Shown here: positions 29,500 to 38,537 of the stretch, in pieces
Position numbering within the stretch: the first letter of the stretch is position 1
How the letters are laid out: each line of letters starts with the position of its first letter
Assembly (NCBI RefSeq): GCF_030067815.1
Contig: NZ_CP125968.1
Coordinates: 3,216,001 to 3,280,000, forward strand
Source of the DNA: Sporosarcina thermotolerans
GTDB lineage: Bacteria > Bacillota > Bacilli > Bacillales_A > Planococcaceae
DNA: 64,000 nt
Direction: 5' to 3'
Position numbers and translations under genes: made by a program
Notes under the pieces: generated by a model
Told to the model about the DNA's origin: nothing
Database searches by the model: none
What the model saw: only the letters and a program-made list of their open reading frames with translations

Positions 29500-30392
29500 A
29501 ACTTTTTTCCATGTTCAAGAAAACTGAAAAAACAGGGGCAGACAGCACTGTCAATTCAGGGGAAATTTTAGAGAACGCTGTCCAATCTGATGAAACGGAT
29601 GATATCGAAACGCAATTATCATTTCATCCAGAATGGGCTTTGTCTCAAGAGCAGGAATATGTATTCCGTTTCCTATCCAATGAACTTGAACCATTAAAAC
29701 CAAACCAGATTTCCCTCGCTGGCGTCGATATCGATGTCGAAAAAGCGGACGGCAGCTGGTTGGTTAAGGCGTTTTTCAGATCATCACTGGATCAGGCGAT
29801 TTCAATGGGACCTGTCGAATTGCTTTTATTGGATGATAAAGGTGAAGTGATTGCTTCCCAGGAATTCAATTTAAGTGAATTAGGTGAAATCCAGGCTCGT
29901 AGTGCACGACCTTGGGTATTCGTTTTCACCAAGCAAAATACATTCATGGAAGAACCGCCTAAGGAGAATTGGAAGCTTGCTTTCAACGTACAATCCATGG
30001 TGCCACATAAACTTGAACTTGAACAAGCATGGGAAGATGGGCTCTCGGCTGAACAGAAAGACGCACTTGAAAAAGTCGTTGAACGGATGCCGAAGTTAAA
30101 ACCTCGTGAAGTGAACTTTGCGGGCTTCCAAGTGAAGAAACAGGATGACGGCAGCATTGCAGTCTCCCTCTTCATCCGTAACGGTCATTCAAAGCAGATC
30201 AGCATTGAAAAGCTGCCACTTGAGCTATTGGACGCAACAGGTGACCTCGTAGCACGCGGCTCGTTCAATTTGTCGCCGCTTGAAGTGAAAGCAAACACTT
30301 CAAAACCGTGGACGTTCATCTATCCGAAGGAAATGGTTCAAAAAGAGGATCCAGATTTCACAAAGTGGGTTATTCGTGTACCAGAGCAATAA
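29496..30392 (+). CDS. Accessory Sec system S-layer assembly protein
   Basis: A 298-aa cytoplasmic protein made of two related ~125-residue domains (about 45-165 and 170-298). Each has 'F/L..ELEPLKPNQISLAG' or 'RMPKLKPREVNFAGFQV', then 'V.LFIRN/FFRSS', a 'LPLELLD..GDLVA.GSFNLSPLEV' stretch and a Trp-Phe ending ('KPWTFIYPKE'). This is the duplicated SLAP_DUP-type architecture of proteins paired with SecA2 in S-layer-bearing Bacilli. Likely an adaptor or chaperone for SecA2 clients; mechanism unknown. It is translationally coupled to secA2. Confidence 0.85.
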   Translation: MKLFSMFKKTEKTGADSTVNSGEILENAVQSDETDDIETQLSFHPEWALSQEQEYVFRFLSNELEPLKPNQISLAGVDIDVEKADGSWLVKAFFRSSLDQAISMGPVELLLLDDKGEVIASQEFNLSELGEIQARSARPWVFVFTKQNTFMEEPPKENWKLAFNVQSMVPHKLELEQAWEDGLSAEQKDALEKVVERMPKLKPREVNFAGFQVKKQDDGSIAVSLFIRNGHSKQISIEKLPLELLDATGDLVARGSFNLSPLEVKANTSKPWTFIYPKEMVQKEDPDFTKWVIRVPEQ

Positions 30393-30431
30393 TTATAGAG
30401 AAAGGGCAGTCTGATTTGCCCTCTATGACAG

Positions 30432-30463
30432 CGGGTGAAGGAAAATATTCCTTCACCCGTTTG
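30432..30463 (+). terminator. Terminator of the secA2 operon
   Basis: GGGTGAAGGAA and TTCCTTCACCC pair around AATA; T-rich after. Confidence 0.75.
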
Positions 30464-30477
30464 TTATGCTATCGATT

Positions 30478-30640
30478 CGCTCGTTCTTTCCTATAACCGC
30501 TCGTTCTTTCCTATAACCGCTCGTTCTTTCGCATAACCGCTCGTTCTTTCGCATAACCGCTCGTTCTTTCGTATAACCGCTCGTTCTTTCGCATAACCGC
30601 TCGTTCTTTCGCATATGCGCTCGTTCTTTCACCGAAGCAA
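30478..30640. repeat. 20-bp phased array E (word CGCTCGTTCTTTC)
   Basis: Eight units at exactly 20 bp between convergent genes, each CGCTCGTTCTTTC followed by seven bases, mostly GCATAAC or CTATAAC. It is the most uniform array in the window. On the opposite strand a unit reads GTTATGCGAAAGAACGAGCG, sharing TTATGCG with arrays A and B. Confidence 0.85.
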
Positions 30641-30660
30641 TCAATATTAGTAAGCAAAAC

Positions 30661-30689
30661 AAAAAGCAGATTCCGCGTAGGAACCTGCC
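30661..30689 (-). terminator. Terminator of the NlpC/P60 gene
   Basis: GCAGATTCC and GGAACCTGC pair around GCGTA with one mismatch; the minus strand continues into a T-run. Confidence 0.6.
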
Positions 30690-30712
30690 GTATAGGTAAG
30701 TTTAGTTATATA

Positions 30713-31204
30713 TTATTTAGACGCGACATCTGTGACACCAGTAATGCGTTTAGCGCCTACATATTTTTTGCCCCAATAAGCCGGGTCATTAAGCTTATCA
30801 ACACGAACGCCTTTGGAAGATGAAGCATGCGCAAACTTTCCATCACCGATATAGATGCCGACATGCGAAACGCCTTTGCCAGTTGTGTTAAAGAAAACCA
30901 AATCGCCAACAACAAGATCGCTTTTCTCAACTTTTGTTCCTGTTGCGTACTGAGCTGAAGACGAACGAGATAGATTGACTCCATGCTGCTTGAATACGAA
31001 ATGAACATAGCCTGAGCAATCAAAACCGGCTTTTGTAGTTCCGCCGTATACATATCTGATTCCTTTAAGACTTGTGGCCGTTTGTGATATCGCAGCTGAA
31101 TCAATTGATGATGCTTCAGCTTGACCAGTGAAAGGTGAGACGAGTAATAGAAATGACAATGCAAAAATAGCACAATGCTTTTGCATGCGTGTTAAGATTC
31201 TCAT
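30713..31204 (-). CDS. Secreted NlpC/P60 peptidoglycan endopeptidase
   Basis: A 163-aa protein with a signal peptide ('AIFALSFLLLVSPFTGQAEA') and a single NlpC/P60 domain. The catalytic Cys is in 'AGFDCSGYV' and the His in 'GVSHVGIYIGDGKFAHA'. It hydrolyses the gamma-D-Glu to diamino-acid bond in wall peptides. No LysM, SH3 or SLH anchor is present, unlike the homologue at 42985, with which it shares most of the catalytic domain. ATG 31204 is supported by GGGGAACAT. Three direct WalR-type boxes lie 76-103 bp upstream. Confidence 0.88.
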   Translation of the reverse strand: MRILTRMQKHCAIFALSFLLLVSPFTGQAEASSIDSAAISQTATSLKGIRYVYGGTTKAGFDCSGYVHFVFKQHGVNLSRSSSAQYATGTKVEKSDLVVGDLVFFNTTGKGVSHVGIYIGDGKFAHASSSKGVRVDKLNDPAYWGKKYVGAKRITGVTDVASK

Positions 31205-31279
31205 ATGTTCCCCAGGTTTTTTTATATTTATCTGAATAATCATCTAAGATAACTTTACCATGAACTATGCTCGTCCTAT

Positions 31280-31307
31280 ATTACAATTACGTAACAGTAT
31301 AGTTACA
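31280..31307 (-). promoter_or_regulatory. Triple WalR-type box upstream of the NlpC/P60 gene
   Basis: On the minus strand: TGTAAC, TATAC, TGTTAC, GTAAT, TGTAAT. These are three copies of the hexamer TGTWAH at exact 11-bp spacing; the WalR consensus is two hexamers separated by 5 bp. The same pattern precedes the other NlpC/P60 gene. Confidence 0.7.
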
Positions 31308-31373
31308 AAAAATAATGTAAACTTACATTTGCAACACGCTTGTCATATTTGATTAAAAAGCCTAAAAAGCCGC

Positions 31374-31398
31374 ATTCTCCACGGGGAGATGCGGCTTT
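31374..31398 (-). terminator. Terminator of nagB
   Basis: AAAGCCGCAT and ATGCGGCTTT pair, with CTCC/GGAG closing the hairpin, right after the nagB stop. Confidence 0.85.
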
Positions 31399-31408
31399 AC
31401 TGTTAGAA

Positions 31409-32110
31409 TTAGATAGTTAAATCTGTAATAATCGTAACATCTTTATGATCATGTAAATAAGTAATTGTCCAGTCAGGATCCACTTTGCCCTCAAGGAACT
31501 TTGTAATCGCCGGACGCTTCTTCTCTCCGAATGCAAGAAGCACTAATTTCTTCGCACTAAGAATCGATGCGATTCCCATTGTCAGTGCAGTGTTCGGGAT
31601 TTTTTCATCGTTTTCGAAGTATTGGCTATTGACACCTAATGTAGAGTCAGTCAATTCTGCAACATGAGTGACAGAATCAGCAGAAGTTCCCGGCTCATTG
31701 AATGCGATATGGCCATTTTCTCCTACACCCAATAATTGAATGTCAAGACCTGCTTTTTGCAAAGCCTCTTCATATCGCTTGCACTCTTCTTCCAGGTTTT
31801 CTGCCATCCCATTAGGAATATTCGTTTCTTTGAATTCTTTTTTGCTAAACAAATGATCGTTCATAAAAAACGCATAGCTATTCGGACTTGTGGCTTGTAG
31901 GCCAACATATTCATCTAAGTTAAACGTCGTTACATTTGAAAAATCCAATTGGGATTCAGTCAACTTTTTATATACAGGGATCATCGTACTTCCTGTCGCT
32001 AAACCAAGGACATGAAGTCGATCGTTTTCAAGTTCTTCTTTTATCAACTGATAAAATTGATCAGCACCCTTTTCAGGATTTTCAACTTGAATAAGTTTGT
32101 AGTTTACCAT
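31409..32110 (-). CDS. nagB: Glucosamine-6-phosphate deaminase
   Basis: Converts glucosamine-6-phosphate to fructose-6-phosphate and ammonia. The 233-aa protein is the short NagB form of Bacilli: 'GLATGSTMIPVYKKL' phosphate loop, 'FNLDEYVGL' with the catalytic Asp, 'LLGVGENGHIAFNEPG' with His/Glu of the active site, and 'ALTMGIASIL'. No nagA or GntR regulator is adjacent, so it is a standalone gene here. Its neighbours are wall hydrolase and respiratory genes; it could recycle amino sugars freed from the wall. Confidence 0.93.
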   Translation of the reverse strand: MVNYKLIQVENPEKGADQFYQLIKEELENDRLHVLGLATGSTMIPVYKKLTESQLDFSNVTTFNLDEYVGLQATSPNSYAFFMNDHLFSKKEFKETNIPNGMAENLEEECKRYEEALQKAGLDIQLLGVGENGHIAFNEPGTSADSVTHVAELTDSTLGVNSQYFENDEKIPNTALTMGIASILSAKKLVLLAFGEKKRPAITKFLEGKVDPDWTITYLHDHKDVTIITDLTI

Positions 32111-32288
32111 TTGTTCTCAACCGACTTTCATTATAAATTTGCTGTTACCTATTTATTGTAATTTCCAGAAACAGTATGGTCAACTTTCAACCTTTGGAAC
32201 CACTCTACGACTTCCTTTTCCTTCCTCCCACGAATTTAAACCACTATACCATAACTATGGCAACTTTTTGAATTCCATTTGTACAAAG

Positions 32289-32305
32289 TGTGAAACTTTT
32301 TCACT
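32289..32305. promoter_or_regulatory. Possible redox-regulator palindrome before the ba3 oxidase genes
   Basis: TGTGAAACTTTTTCACT, a GTGAAA/TTTCAC inverted repeat overlapping a TATACG-like -10 at 32305. The shape is close to FNR (TGTGA-N6-TCACT, here N7) or Rex (GTGAA-N4-TTCAC, here N5) sites, one base too long for either. The T-run could be miscalled in this indel-rich sequence. The rest of the 298-bp gap 32111-32408 holds no gene. Confidence 0.3.
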
Positions 32306-32408
32306 ATACGAGATACATAGGGATTTCCCTAATTCCTTCTTTTTGGCGTGCGTCTATGATGAAAGTATCAACGAGCAAAACGAATTTCTGCGTAGGGGGT
32401 GGAAATCT

Positions 32409-32555
32409 ATGACTAACAAAAATAAAAAGCAGAATCAGCCAACACAAAAAGAATCTGAAATTAATCTAAAAGGTACTTTTATATCCGTCATGCTTCTTGG
32501 TGTCTTTATCCTTGTTTTATGGTTTGGCTCTTATGCGTTGTTTTTATCAAGATAA
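32409..32555 (+). CDS. Cytochrome c oxidase subunit IIa (ba3 type)
   Basis: A 48-aa protein: a charged N-terminus (MTNKNKKQNQPTQKESEINL) followed by one membrane helix ('GTFISVMLLGVFILVLWFGSYALFL'). This is the layout of the small subunit IIa of ba3-type oxidases, and it immediately precedes the subunit II gene (24-bp gap). It probably stabilises the complex by supplying the helix missing from the short subunit II. A longer reading frame beginning at 32139 lacks a suitable ribosome site. Confidence 0.8.
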   Translation: MTNKNKKQNQPTQKESEINLKGTFISVMLLGVFILVLWFGSYALFLSR

Positions 32556-32579
32556 TAAAATCAGTTAGGAGGAAAATCG

Positions 32580-33083
32580 ATGCATTTGCATAAATATGAA
32601 AAGATTTGGCTCACATTCGGAATGGCTTCACTCGTCATTTTCTTACTTGTTATCGGATTTGCTGCATTCTGGAAAGGGACACACCCGCAGAGCCATATTG
32701 AAACTATCGATCCACAAAATGTCGAAGCACATGAAGCATTTAAACCAGAGAACCTCGGTCTTCGTGAAGTAGCGGACGGAAAATACACTGTTAACCTCGT
32801 TGCTTCAGCATTCAACTATGATTTTGGAACAGACGCGGACGGAAAAGCAGTTAAACGAATCCGTGTACCAAAAGGTTCCACTGTACTTTTCCAGGTTACT
32901 ACTAAAGACGTCGTTCACGGATTCCAAGTTGCAGGAACGAACGTCAACATGATGGTAGAACCGGGCCACGTGAGTAGGCTTGAAACTGTCATGAAAAATG
33001 CAGGAGAGTTCACGGTTGTATGTAATGAATATTGCGGAGTCGGTCATCATCAGATGTTCGCAATCGTGGAGGTGTATGAATGA
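32580..33083 (+). CDS. cbaB: Cytochrome c oxidase subunit II (ba3 type, CuA)
   Basis: A 167-aa protein with one N-terminal membrane helix (about 12-33) and an external cupredoxin domain. The binuclear CuA ligands are in 'CNEYCGVGHHQM', with the early His in 'TTKDVVHGFQVAG'. It accepts electrons from cytochrome c and passes them to subunit I. Single-helix subunit II together with subunit IIa marks the B-type (ba3) oxygen reductases. The TAGGAGG site is optimal. The stop overlaps the subunit I start (ATGA). Confidence 0.92.
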   Translation: MHLHKYEKIWLTFGMASLVIFLLVIGFAAFWKGTHPQSHIETIDPQNVEAHEAFKPENLGLREVADGKYTVNLVASAFNYDFGTDADGKAVKRIRVPKGSTVLFQVTTKDVVHGFQVAGTNVNMMVEPGHVSRLETVMKNAGEFTVVCNEYCGVGHHQMFAIVEVYE

Positions 33084-34733
33084 TGCTGAAAAACTATAAT
33101 TTCTCGAAGAAGGAATCCCGTCTTTACATGTCATACATGCATGTGACATTTGCATCGCTTCTTATTGGCGGCCTCATGGGTCTTTTACAGACACTTTCAA
33201 GGTCAGGGCAATTTCAATTGCCGTTCGGCATCAATTATTACACGATCCTAACGGTGCACGGCGTCATTTTAGGTCTCGTAATGACAACATTTTTCATCAT
33301 CGGCTTCCAATTTGCGCTTATGGAAAAACAGTCGGCATCTCTGAAAAACAGCAAAAATGGGCATGGATCGCGTTCTGGACAATGCTCGTCGGTACAATTA
33401 TGGCTGCAATTACGATTTTAGTCGGTCAAGCGAATGTTTTATACACATTCTATGCTCCACTTCGGGCACATCCTGCGTTTTACGTTGGTCTTGCATTGGT
33501 TATAGTCGGAAGCTGGATTGCTGTATTCGTTAATTTCCGTCAGCTATACGTATGGAAAAAAGCCAATCCTGGTCAGAAATCTCCATTGCTTGCATTCATG
33601 GTCACTATCAATATGGCAATGTGGTTTATCGCATCACTTGGTGTAGCAACTTCTGTATTGGTCCAATTCATCCCTTGGTCACTCGGATATGCTGCAACGA
33701 TCAATGTCTTGCTTAGCCGTACATTATTCTGGTATTTCGGTCACCCACTTGTTTATTTCTGGTTGCTTCCTGCTTACATGGCATGGTATGCAATCCTCCC
33801 GAAAATTATTGGTGGAAAGTTATTCAGTGATTCTCTTGCAAGAATGGCATTCATCCTATTACTATTGTTCTCGATTCCGGTTGGGTTCCATCACCAATTA
33901 ACGGAACCAGGTATTGACCAACATGGAAATTCATCCAAGTTGTCCTAACATTCATGGTTGTTATTCCTTCATTGATGACAGCTTTCTCGATTTTCGGTAC
34001 GTTTGAAACAAGAGGACGTAAATTAGGTCACAAAGGGCTATTCGGCTGGTTAAAGCATTTACCATGGAAAGATGTACGTTTCCTTGCTCCGTTCATCGGA
34101 ATGGTCGCTTTCATCCCGGGTGGCGCAGGCGGTATCGTCAACGCATCTCACCAAATGAACGCACTTATTCATAATACAATCTGGGTTACAGGGCATTTCC
34201 ACTTAACTGTTGCAACAACTGTTATTCTAACGTATTTCGGTATGGCATACTGGCTTGTTCCACATTTGACAGGTCGTAGATTGACTCCAAAGTTGAATAA
34301 ATTAGGGATTGTCCAAACGATTATTTGGACGGTCGGTATGACAATTATGTCGACGGCCATGCATATCCAAGGTCTCCTTGGCGGTCCACGTCGTTCCAAC
34401 TTCTCGAATTATATGGGAGGCGAACAAGTTGAATCATGGATCAGCTATCAAATAGCTCAGGCGGTTGGTGGTACGATTCTTTTCATCGGCATCATCCTAA
34501 TGATTTACATCTTCATCCAACTTGCATTTTTCGCACCAAAAGGAGTTCAGGAATTCCCGGTTGCTGAAGAGGAAGTCGATGCAGAACCGACACCTAAAAT
34601 ACTTGAAAACTGGTATTTATGGATTGGAATCACAATCGCTCTTATTCTATTCGCGTATACGATTCCAGTAATTGATATTATAAAACACTCCCCTCCTGGA
34701 TCATTGCCATTTGATTGGCCGATCGGAAGGTAA
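33080..34733 (+). CDS. cbaA: Cytochrome c oxidase subunit I (ba3 type), two frameshifts
   Basis: Catalytic heme-copper subunit with about 13 membrane helices, reducing O2 to water. Heme and CuB ligands visible: 'LTVHGVILGL', 'WYFGHPLVYFWLLPAY' (His-Tyr cross-link), 'VGFHHQLTEPG' and 'WVTGHFHLTVATTV'. Two lost A bases break the frame: in the run 33324-33328 (repair gives 'FALMEKTVGISEKQQKWAW') and near 33919-33921 (repair gives 'GIDQTWKFIQVVLTF'). The repaired protein of about 551 aa matches ba3 subunit I. An oxidase with all ligands conserved argues for sequencing error rather than decay. Confidence 0.9.
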
Positions 34734-34738
34734 TTTTC

Positions 34739-34772
34739 AAGCCTCGGGTCTATGATGCCCGAGGCTTTTTTA
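34739..34772 (+). terminator. Terminator of the ba3 oxidase operon
   Basis: AGCCTCGGG and CCCGAGGCT pair around TCTATGATG, followed by TTTTTT. Confidence 0.9.
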
Positions 34773-34855
34773 TTCATAAATACTTATCAGAAAGTTACGT
34801 GTATGGTATAGTGAATGAATAATCACTCACTTATACTCAAGGGATGGTGTTTGGT

Positions 34856-35203
34856 ATGGATCTACTAAAAATGAGCATGGAAGAAATTTGGACTGAAATC
34901 GACAATCAATTGAATGAAAACCGTGGTCCCATCGAAGAGATGAACACAACTTATTCTTTGGAATTAACCGGGGATGAAGGTGGCGTGTATGGACTTAAAT
35001 TCGCTGACGGTCAAGCCGAAATCATCAATGGGGATCCAGGCGAGGTTGATTGCTCCTTAAAAATGAGAGTTGGGGATTTCAAGAAATTGCTTGCCGGCAA
35101 CTTGAATTCGACAGCGTCATTTATGATGGGAAAATTAAAGGTAAAAGGCAATATCGGACTTGCATTGAAACTTGAAAACGTATTGAAGGAATACCAATTT
35201 TAA
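34856..35203 (+). CDS. SCP2 sterol-binding domain protein
   Basis: A 115-aa single-domain protein. The pattern 'YSLELTGDEGGVYGLKFADG', then 'CSLKMRVGDFKKLLAGNLN' and 'AFMMGKLKVKGNIGLALKL' (small variations) is typical of SCP2/sterol-carrier folds, which bind lipids or acyl-CoA in a hydrophobic tunnel. Monocistronic, between two terminators. ATG 34856 is chosen since the candidate at 34844 directly abuts the AAGGG sequence. Likely a cytoplasmic lipid carrier; ligand unknown. Confidence 0.85.
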   Translation: MDLLKMSMEEIWTEIDNQLNENRGPIEEMNTTYSLELTGDEGGVYGLKFADGQAEIINGDPGEVDCSLKMRVGDFKKLLAGNLNSTASFMMGKLKVKGNIGLALKLENVLKEYQF

Positions 35204-35231
35204 TAGGCTAATGCAGAACTATATAATTTAC

Positions 35232-35276
35232 GACTAAGAATTTTCTCCCAAATGGTGATCTTAGTCTTTTTTTTTT
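35232..35276 (+). terminator. Terminator of the SCP2 gene
   Basis: GACTAAGA (35232) and TCTTAGTC (to 35266) pair; ten T residues follow. Confidence 0.8.
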
Positions 35277-35361
35277 CAAAAACGTCTTCCTTAATTCCTA
35301 ATTATAGATTAGTATTAACATGTGTCTTGACAACTATCATGATTACAAAGGAGAAAAGAGA

Positions 35362-35964
35362 ATGAAGAGCAAAAGTATGTGGTCATTTAAACTCTCAACT
35401 GCTGCGTTAGTCCTAATCCCAGCAGCGGTCGGTATCAATTACTTAGGAAAATTATTTGCAGACTTGCTTAAACTGCCATTATGGGTCGATTCCATTGGGA
35501 CCGTCTTATCCAGTATGTTAGCGGGTCCAATTGTCGGCGCCCTATCAGGTATTGTAAATAACGTTGTCTATGGATTTACGACAAGTCCCGTTTCTTTTGT
35601 TTATGCGATCACCTCAGCCGTCATCGGGTTAATCGCGGGAATCATGGCGTACAAAGGTTGGATTTCGAATGCTGGTAAAGCAATCGTCCTTGGTCTGGTC
35701 GTCGGTTTCATTGCCGCAATAGTATCAACACCACTTAACATCATGTTCTGGGAAGGGACGACTGGAAACGTTTGGGGAGATGCATTATTCGCTACAATGC
35801 TTGCAAAAGATATGCCCCTTTGGCTTGCATCCTTCGCGGATAGCGTTGTTGTCGATGTCCCGGACAAAGTCGTTACTGTACTACTCAGTTTCCTAATCTT
35901 TAAAGGGTTACCGAAAAACGTAAAAAACATGTACGACAATACAGGTGAAATTGAACGGCTTTAA
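35362..35964 (+). CDS. ECF transporter substrate-specific (S) component
   Basis: A 200-aa membrane protein with about six helices and an N-terminal amphipathic lead ('MKSKSMWSFKLSTAALVLIP'). Helix 1 contains 'AALVLIPAAVGINYLGKLFA', followed by 'SIGTVLSSMLAGPIVGALSG', as in ECF S-components that bind vitamins or cofactors. EcfT and fused EcfA genes follow at once, so this is a dedicated (group I) ECF importer. The substrate cannot be read from sequence; no riboswitch was recognised in the 158-bp gap upstream. ATG 35362 follows AAAGGAG. Confidence 0.82.
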   Translation: MKSKSMWSFKLSTAALVLIPAAVGINYLGKLFADLLKLPLWVDSIGTVLSSMLAGPIVGALSGIVNNVVYGFTTSPVSFVYAITSAVIGLIAGIMAYKGWISNAGKAIVLGLVVGFIAAIVSTPLNIMFWEGTTGNVWGDALFATMLAKDMPLWLASFADSVVVDVPDKVVTVLLSFLIFKGLPKNVKNMYDNTGEIERL

Positions 35965-35988
35965 TCAATGAATGTAGGAGGTTTTGAA

Positions 35989-36756
35989 ATGAACAACATG
36001 ACTCTATATGTGAAAAAGGAATCACCGATTCATACGGTCGATCCACTAACAAAGCTATTATTCGCATTTTTTTCCATCACATTGACGTACATCCTTTCAA
36101 ACCACCTACCCGTTTTAATGATCCTTTTAACGACATTCATTATTTTACTTACCGGCAAAGTGTTTAAATACATTTTGCCGGTTATTGGTGTTAGTTTTCT
36201 ATTGATCATTTCCATTATCATTGTCCAAGGATTTTTTCATCCTAGCAGAGCTACGGTCCTCTTTGAAGTTGGTCCCATTTCCATCTATAAGGAAGGCTTT
36301 TCAATTGCATTTCTAATCGCCCTCCGCGTTATCAATATGGTCGCTGCTTTCGGAGTTCTTATCTTAACGACGAAGCCGGATGACTTAGTTAACGCGTTGC
36401 TACATAAAGGATTGTCTCCAAGATTCGGCTACGTACTGCTTTCCGTACTACAAATCATTCCTCAAATGGTCTCGTTAACCGGTAAAATTACAGATGCTCA
36501 ACGGGCCCGCGGCATGGAAACAGAAGGTACATTATGGTTACGATTCAAATCGTTCATTCCCCTTTTAGGACCAGTCGTCTTAAATTCATTGAATGAAACA
36601 CGTGAGCGATCCATCGCGCTTGAAATACGTGGTTTCAATGCAAAAGGAAAGAGAACGTATTTACGTGAAACTGAAATCTATCGTCATAGCCTGTCGTTGA
36701 AAATTTTAATGACAGTCATTTTTATATCTGTAATCGTTTGGAGGTTCGTTCTATGA
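35989..36756 (+). CDS. ecfT: ECF transporter transmembrane (T) component
   Basis: A 255-aa CbiQ/EcfT-family protein with about five to six helices. The two Ala-Arg-Gly-type coupling motifs that contact the ATPases are visible: 'DAQRARGME' (about 165-175) and 'ALEIRGFNAKGKR' (about 205-218). It couples ATP hydrolysis to toppling of the S component. ATG 35989 has GTAGGAGG upstream. The stop overlaps the start of the ATPase gene (ATGA). Confidence 0.9.
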   Translation: MNNMTLYVKKESPIHTVDPLTKLLFAFFSITLTYILSNHLPVLMILLTTFIILLTGKVFKYILPVIGVSFLLIISIIIVQGFFHPSRATVLFEVGPISIYKEGFSIAFLIALRVINMVAAFGVLILTTKPDDLVNALLHKGLSPRFGYVLLSVLQIIPQMVSLTGKITDAQRARGMETEGTLWLRFKSFIPLLGPVVLNSLNETRERSIALEIRGFNAKGKRTYLRETEIYRHSLSLKILMTVIFISVIVWRFVL

Positions 36757-38426
36757 ATGCATTAACCGTTAGGAATTTGAAGTATAAGTACCCTGATAGC
36801 TCCAATTTAGCGTTGAACGATGTTTCATTTTCTGTGCAAAAAGGAGAATTCATAGGGATTGCAGGTATGAATACAGCTGGCAAGTCGACATTATGTTATG
36901 CACTCTGCGGACTTTGTCCCCCACTTTTTCAAAGGGGCTTATGGCGGTGATGTTTTAATTGGCGATATGGATATTTTATCGCATGAAATAAGCGATATCG
37001 CGGCAAAAGTAGGACTTGTTTTTGAAAACCCATTCTCCCAGATGACCGGGGCCAAGTTCACGGTCTATGATGAAATCGCATTCGGGTTAGAGAATTATGG
37101 CGTCCCACGTGATGAAATGCGTAAGCGAATTGAAAAAACGATGCAGTTGCTTGATATTGATCATTTGCAGAATAAAAACCCGTTTTCATTGTGGGGGGAC
37201 AAATGCAACGGGTGGCGATTGCAAGTGTCATTGCCATGTATCCAGATATTCTCATCCTTGACGAACCGACTTCACAATTAGATCCCGAAGGTGCCGAGGA
37301 AGTGTTCCGCGTTGTCGAAAAGCTTGCAGAGGGCGGAATGACAATCATTATGGTAGAACAGAAACTTGAGAAATTAGCCGCGTATGCGGATCGGATTTTA
37401 TTAATGCATGAAGGGAAGTTAATCCAGGATGGAGCCCCTTCAGAAGTCTTTTCCAGAGACGATCTGGATAGTTATGGTGTAGAACCGCCTATGTATGTTA
37501 AGGTTGCTCGTGCTCTTGGTTTGAGGAATGAAAAGACGGGACTTTACCCGACTACATTGGAAGAGATGCCTACGGAACTGGATTTGCAATTTCAAGCCGA
37601 CGAAGAGCCCATTGAGTGTACGCAAAAGACTTCTGAATTAATCGTCCGCAATCTCCACTTCGGATATGGTAAAGAGGATGATGTCATTAAAGGTTTGAAC
37701 GTTACGTTGAGCGGCGAACCTATCGCAATTATCGGCCAAAACGGGGCTGGGAAAACGACGTTTGTGAAATTATTGAAGGGATTGTTGAACCCACGACAAG
37801 GTGAAATCCACGTCAATGGCACTCGTACTTCTGATTCAACAGCCGCAAAATTGGCAAGGCATATCGGTCTCATCTTCCAGAATCCGAACGACCAGATTTT
37901 TAAAAATAAAGTGCTTGATGAAGTGATGTTTGGTCCATTGAATATTGGCCAATCCAAAGAAACTGCATTAGCCAATGCCAAAGCTATGCTTGAACTTGTA
38001 GGGCTAACTGGTAAAGAGGAAGAAAATCCATATGATCTTAGCCTCGCGGAACGTAAAATGGTTGCAATGGCATCCATTCTTGCAATGGATACAGATATCG
38101 TCATTTTCGACGAACCGACAATGGGACAGGATTCTAAAGGCAAGTCGAAAGTAAAGGAAATCATCCATTCATTGTATGAAAAAGGAAAACTCGTCATTTG
38201 CATTTTGCATGACATGGATTTTGTTGCAGATACATTTGGTAGGACAATCATATTCAGCAAGGGGCAAATGCTTTTTGACGGTTCAACCCGTGATGCGTTC
38301 GCACAAGAAAAAGCATTGCAAGATGCACGTGTCGAACAGCCACATATTACGCAGCTCGTTCGTAAGTTGGGCTATGAGGAAATTATATTGAAGGAATTAG
38401 AGTTAGGAACTGCCACACTGTCATGA
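36753..38426 (+). CDS. ecfA: ECF transporter fused double ATPase (EcfA-EcfA'), two frameshifts
   Basis: About 557 aa with two ABC ATPase domains in one chain. Domain 1: P-loop 'AGMNTAGKST', signature LSGGQ (after repair) and Walker B 'DILILDEPTSQLD'. Domain 2: P-loop 'IGQNGAGKTT', Q-loop 'LIFQNPNDQIF', Walker B 'DIVIFDEPTMGQD' and a degenerate signature 'LSLAERKM'. Frame breaks at the TTT of 36913-36915 (one T too many) and near 37192 (a missing C before the G-run, restoring 'NPFSLSGGQMQRVAIAS'). Powers the S/T pair upstream. Confidence 0.88.
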
Positions 38427-38441
38427 AGAGTGGCAGTTTTT
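38409..38441 (+). terminator. Terminator of the ECF operon
   Basis: ACTGCCAC and GTGGCAGT pair across the ecfA stop, followed by TTTT. Confidence 0.75.
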
Positions 38442-38537
38442 AAAATCGGCGGCTGGCCCCCTTGTCAACCTATTACTTTTGACTTATAATAAAGATAGAA
38501 TGTATTTTATAAAAATACGGTGGAAGAAGGGACCAAA

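Noticed and set aside
30453-30662. 69-aa ORF rich in NERLCERTSGY repeats
   Set aside because: Frame through 20-bp array E; the pattern follows the DNA repeat and no ribosome site is seen.
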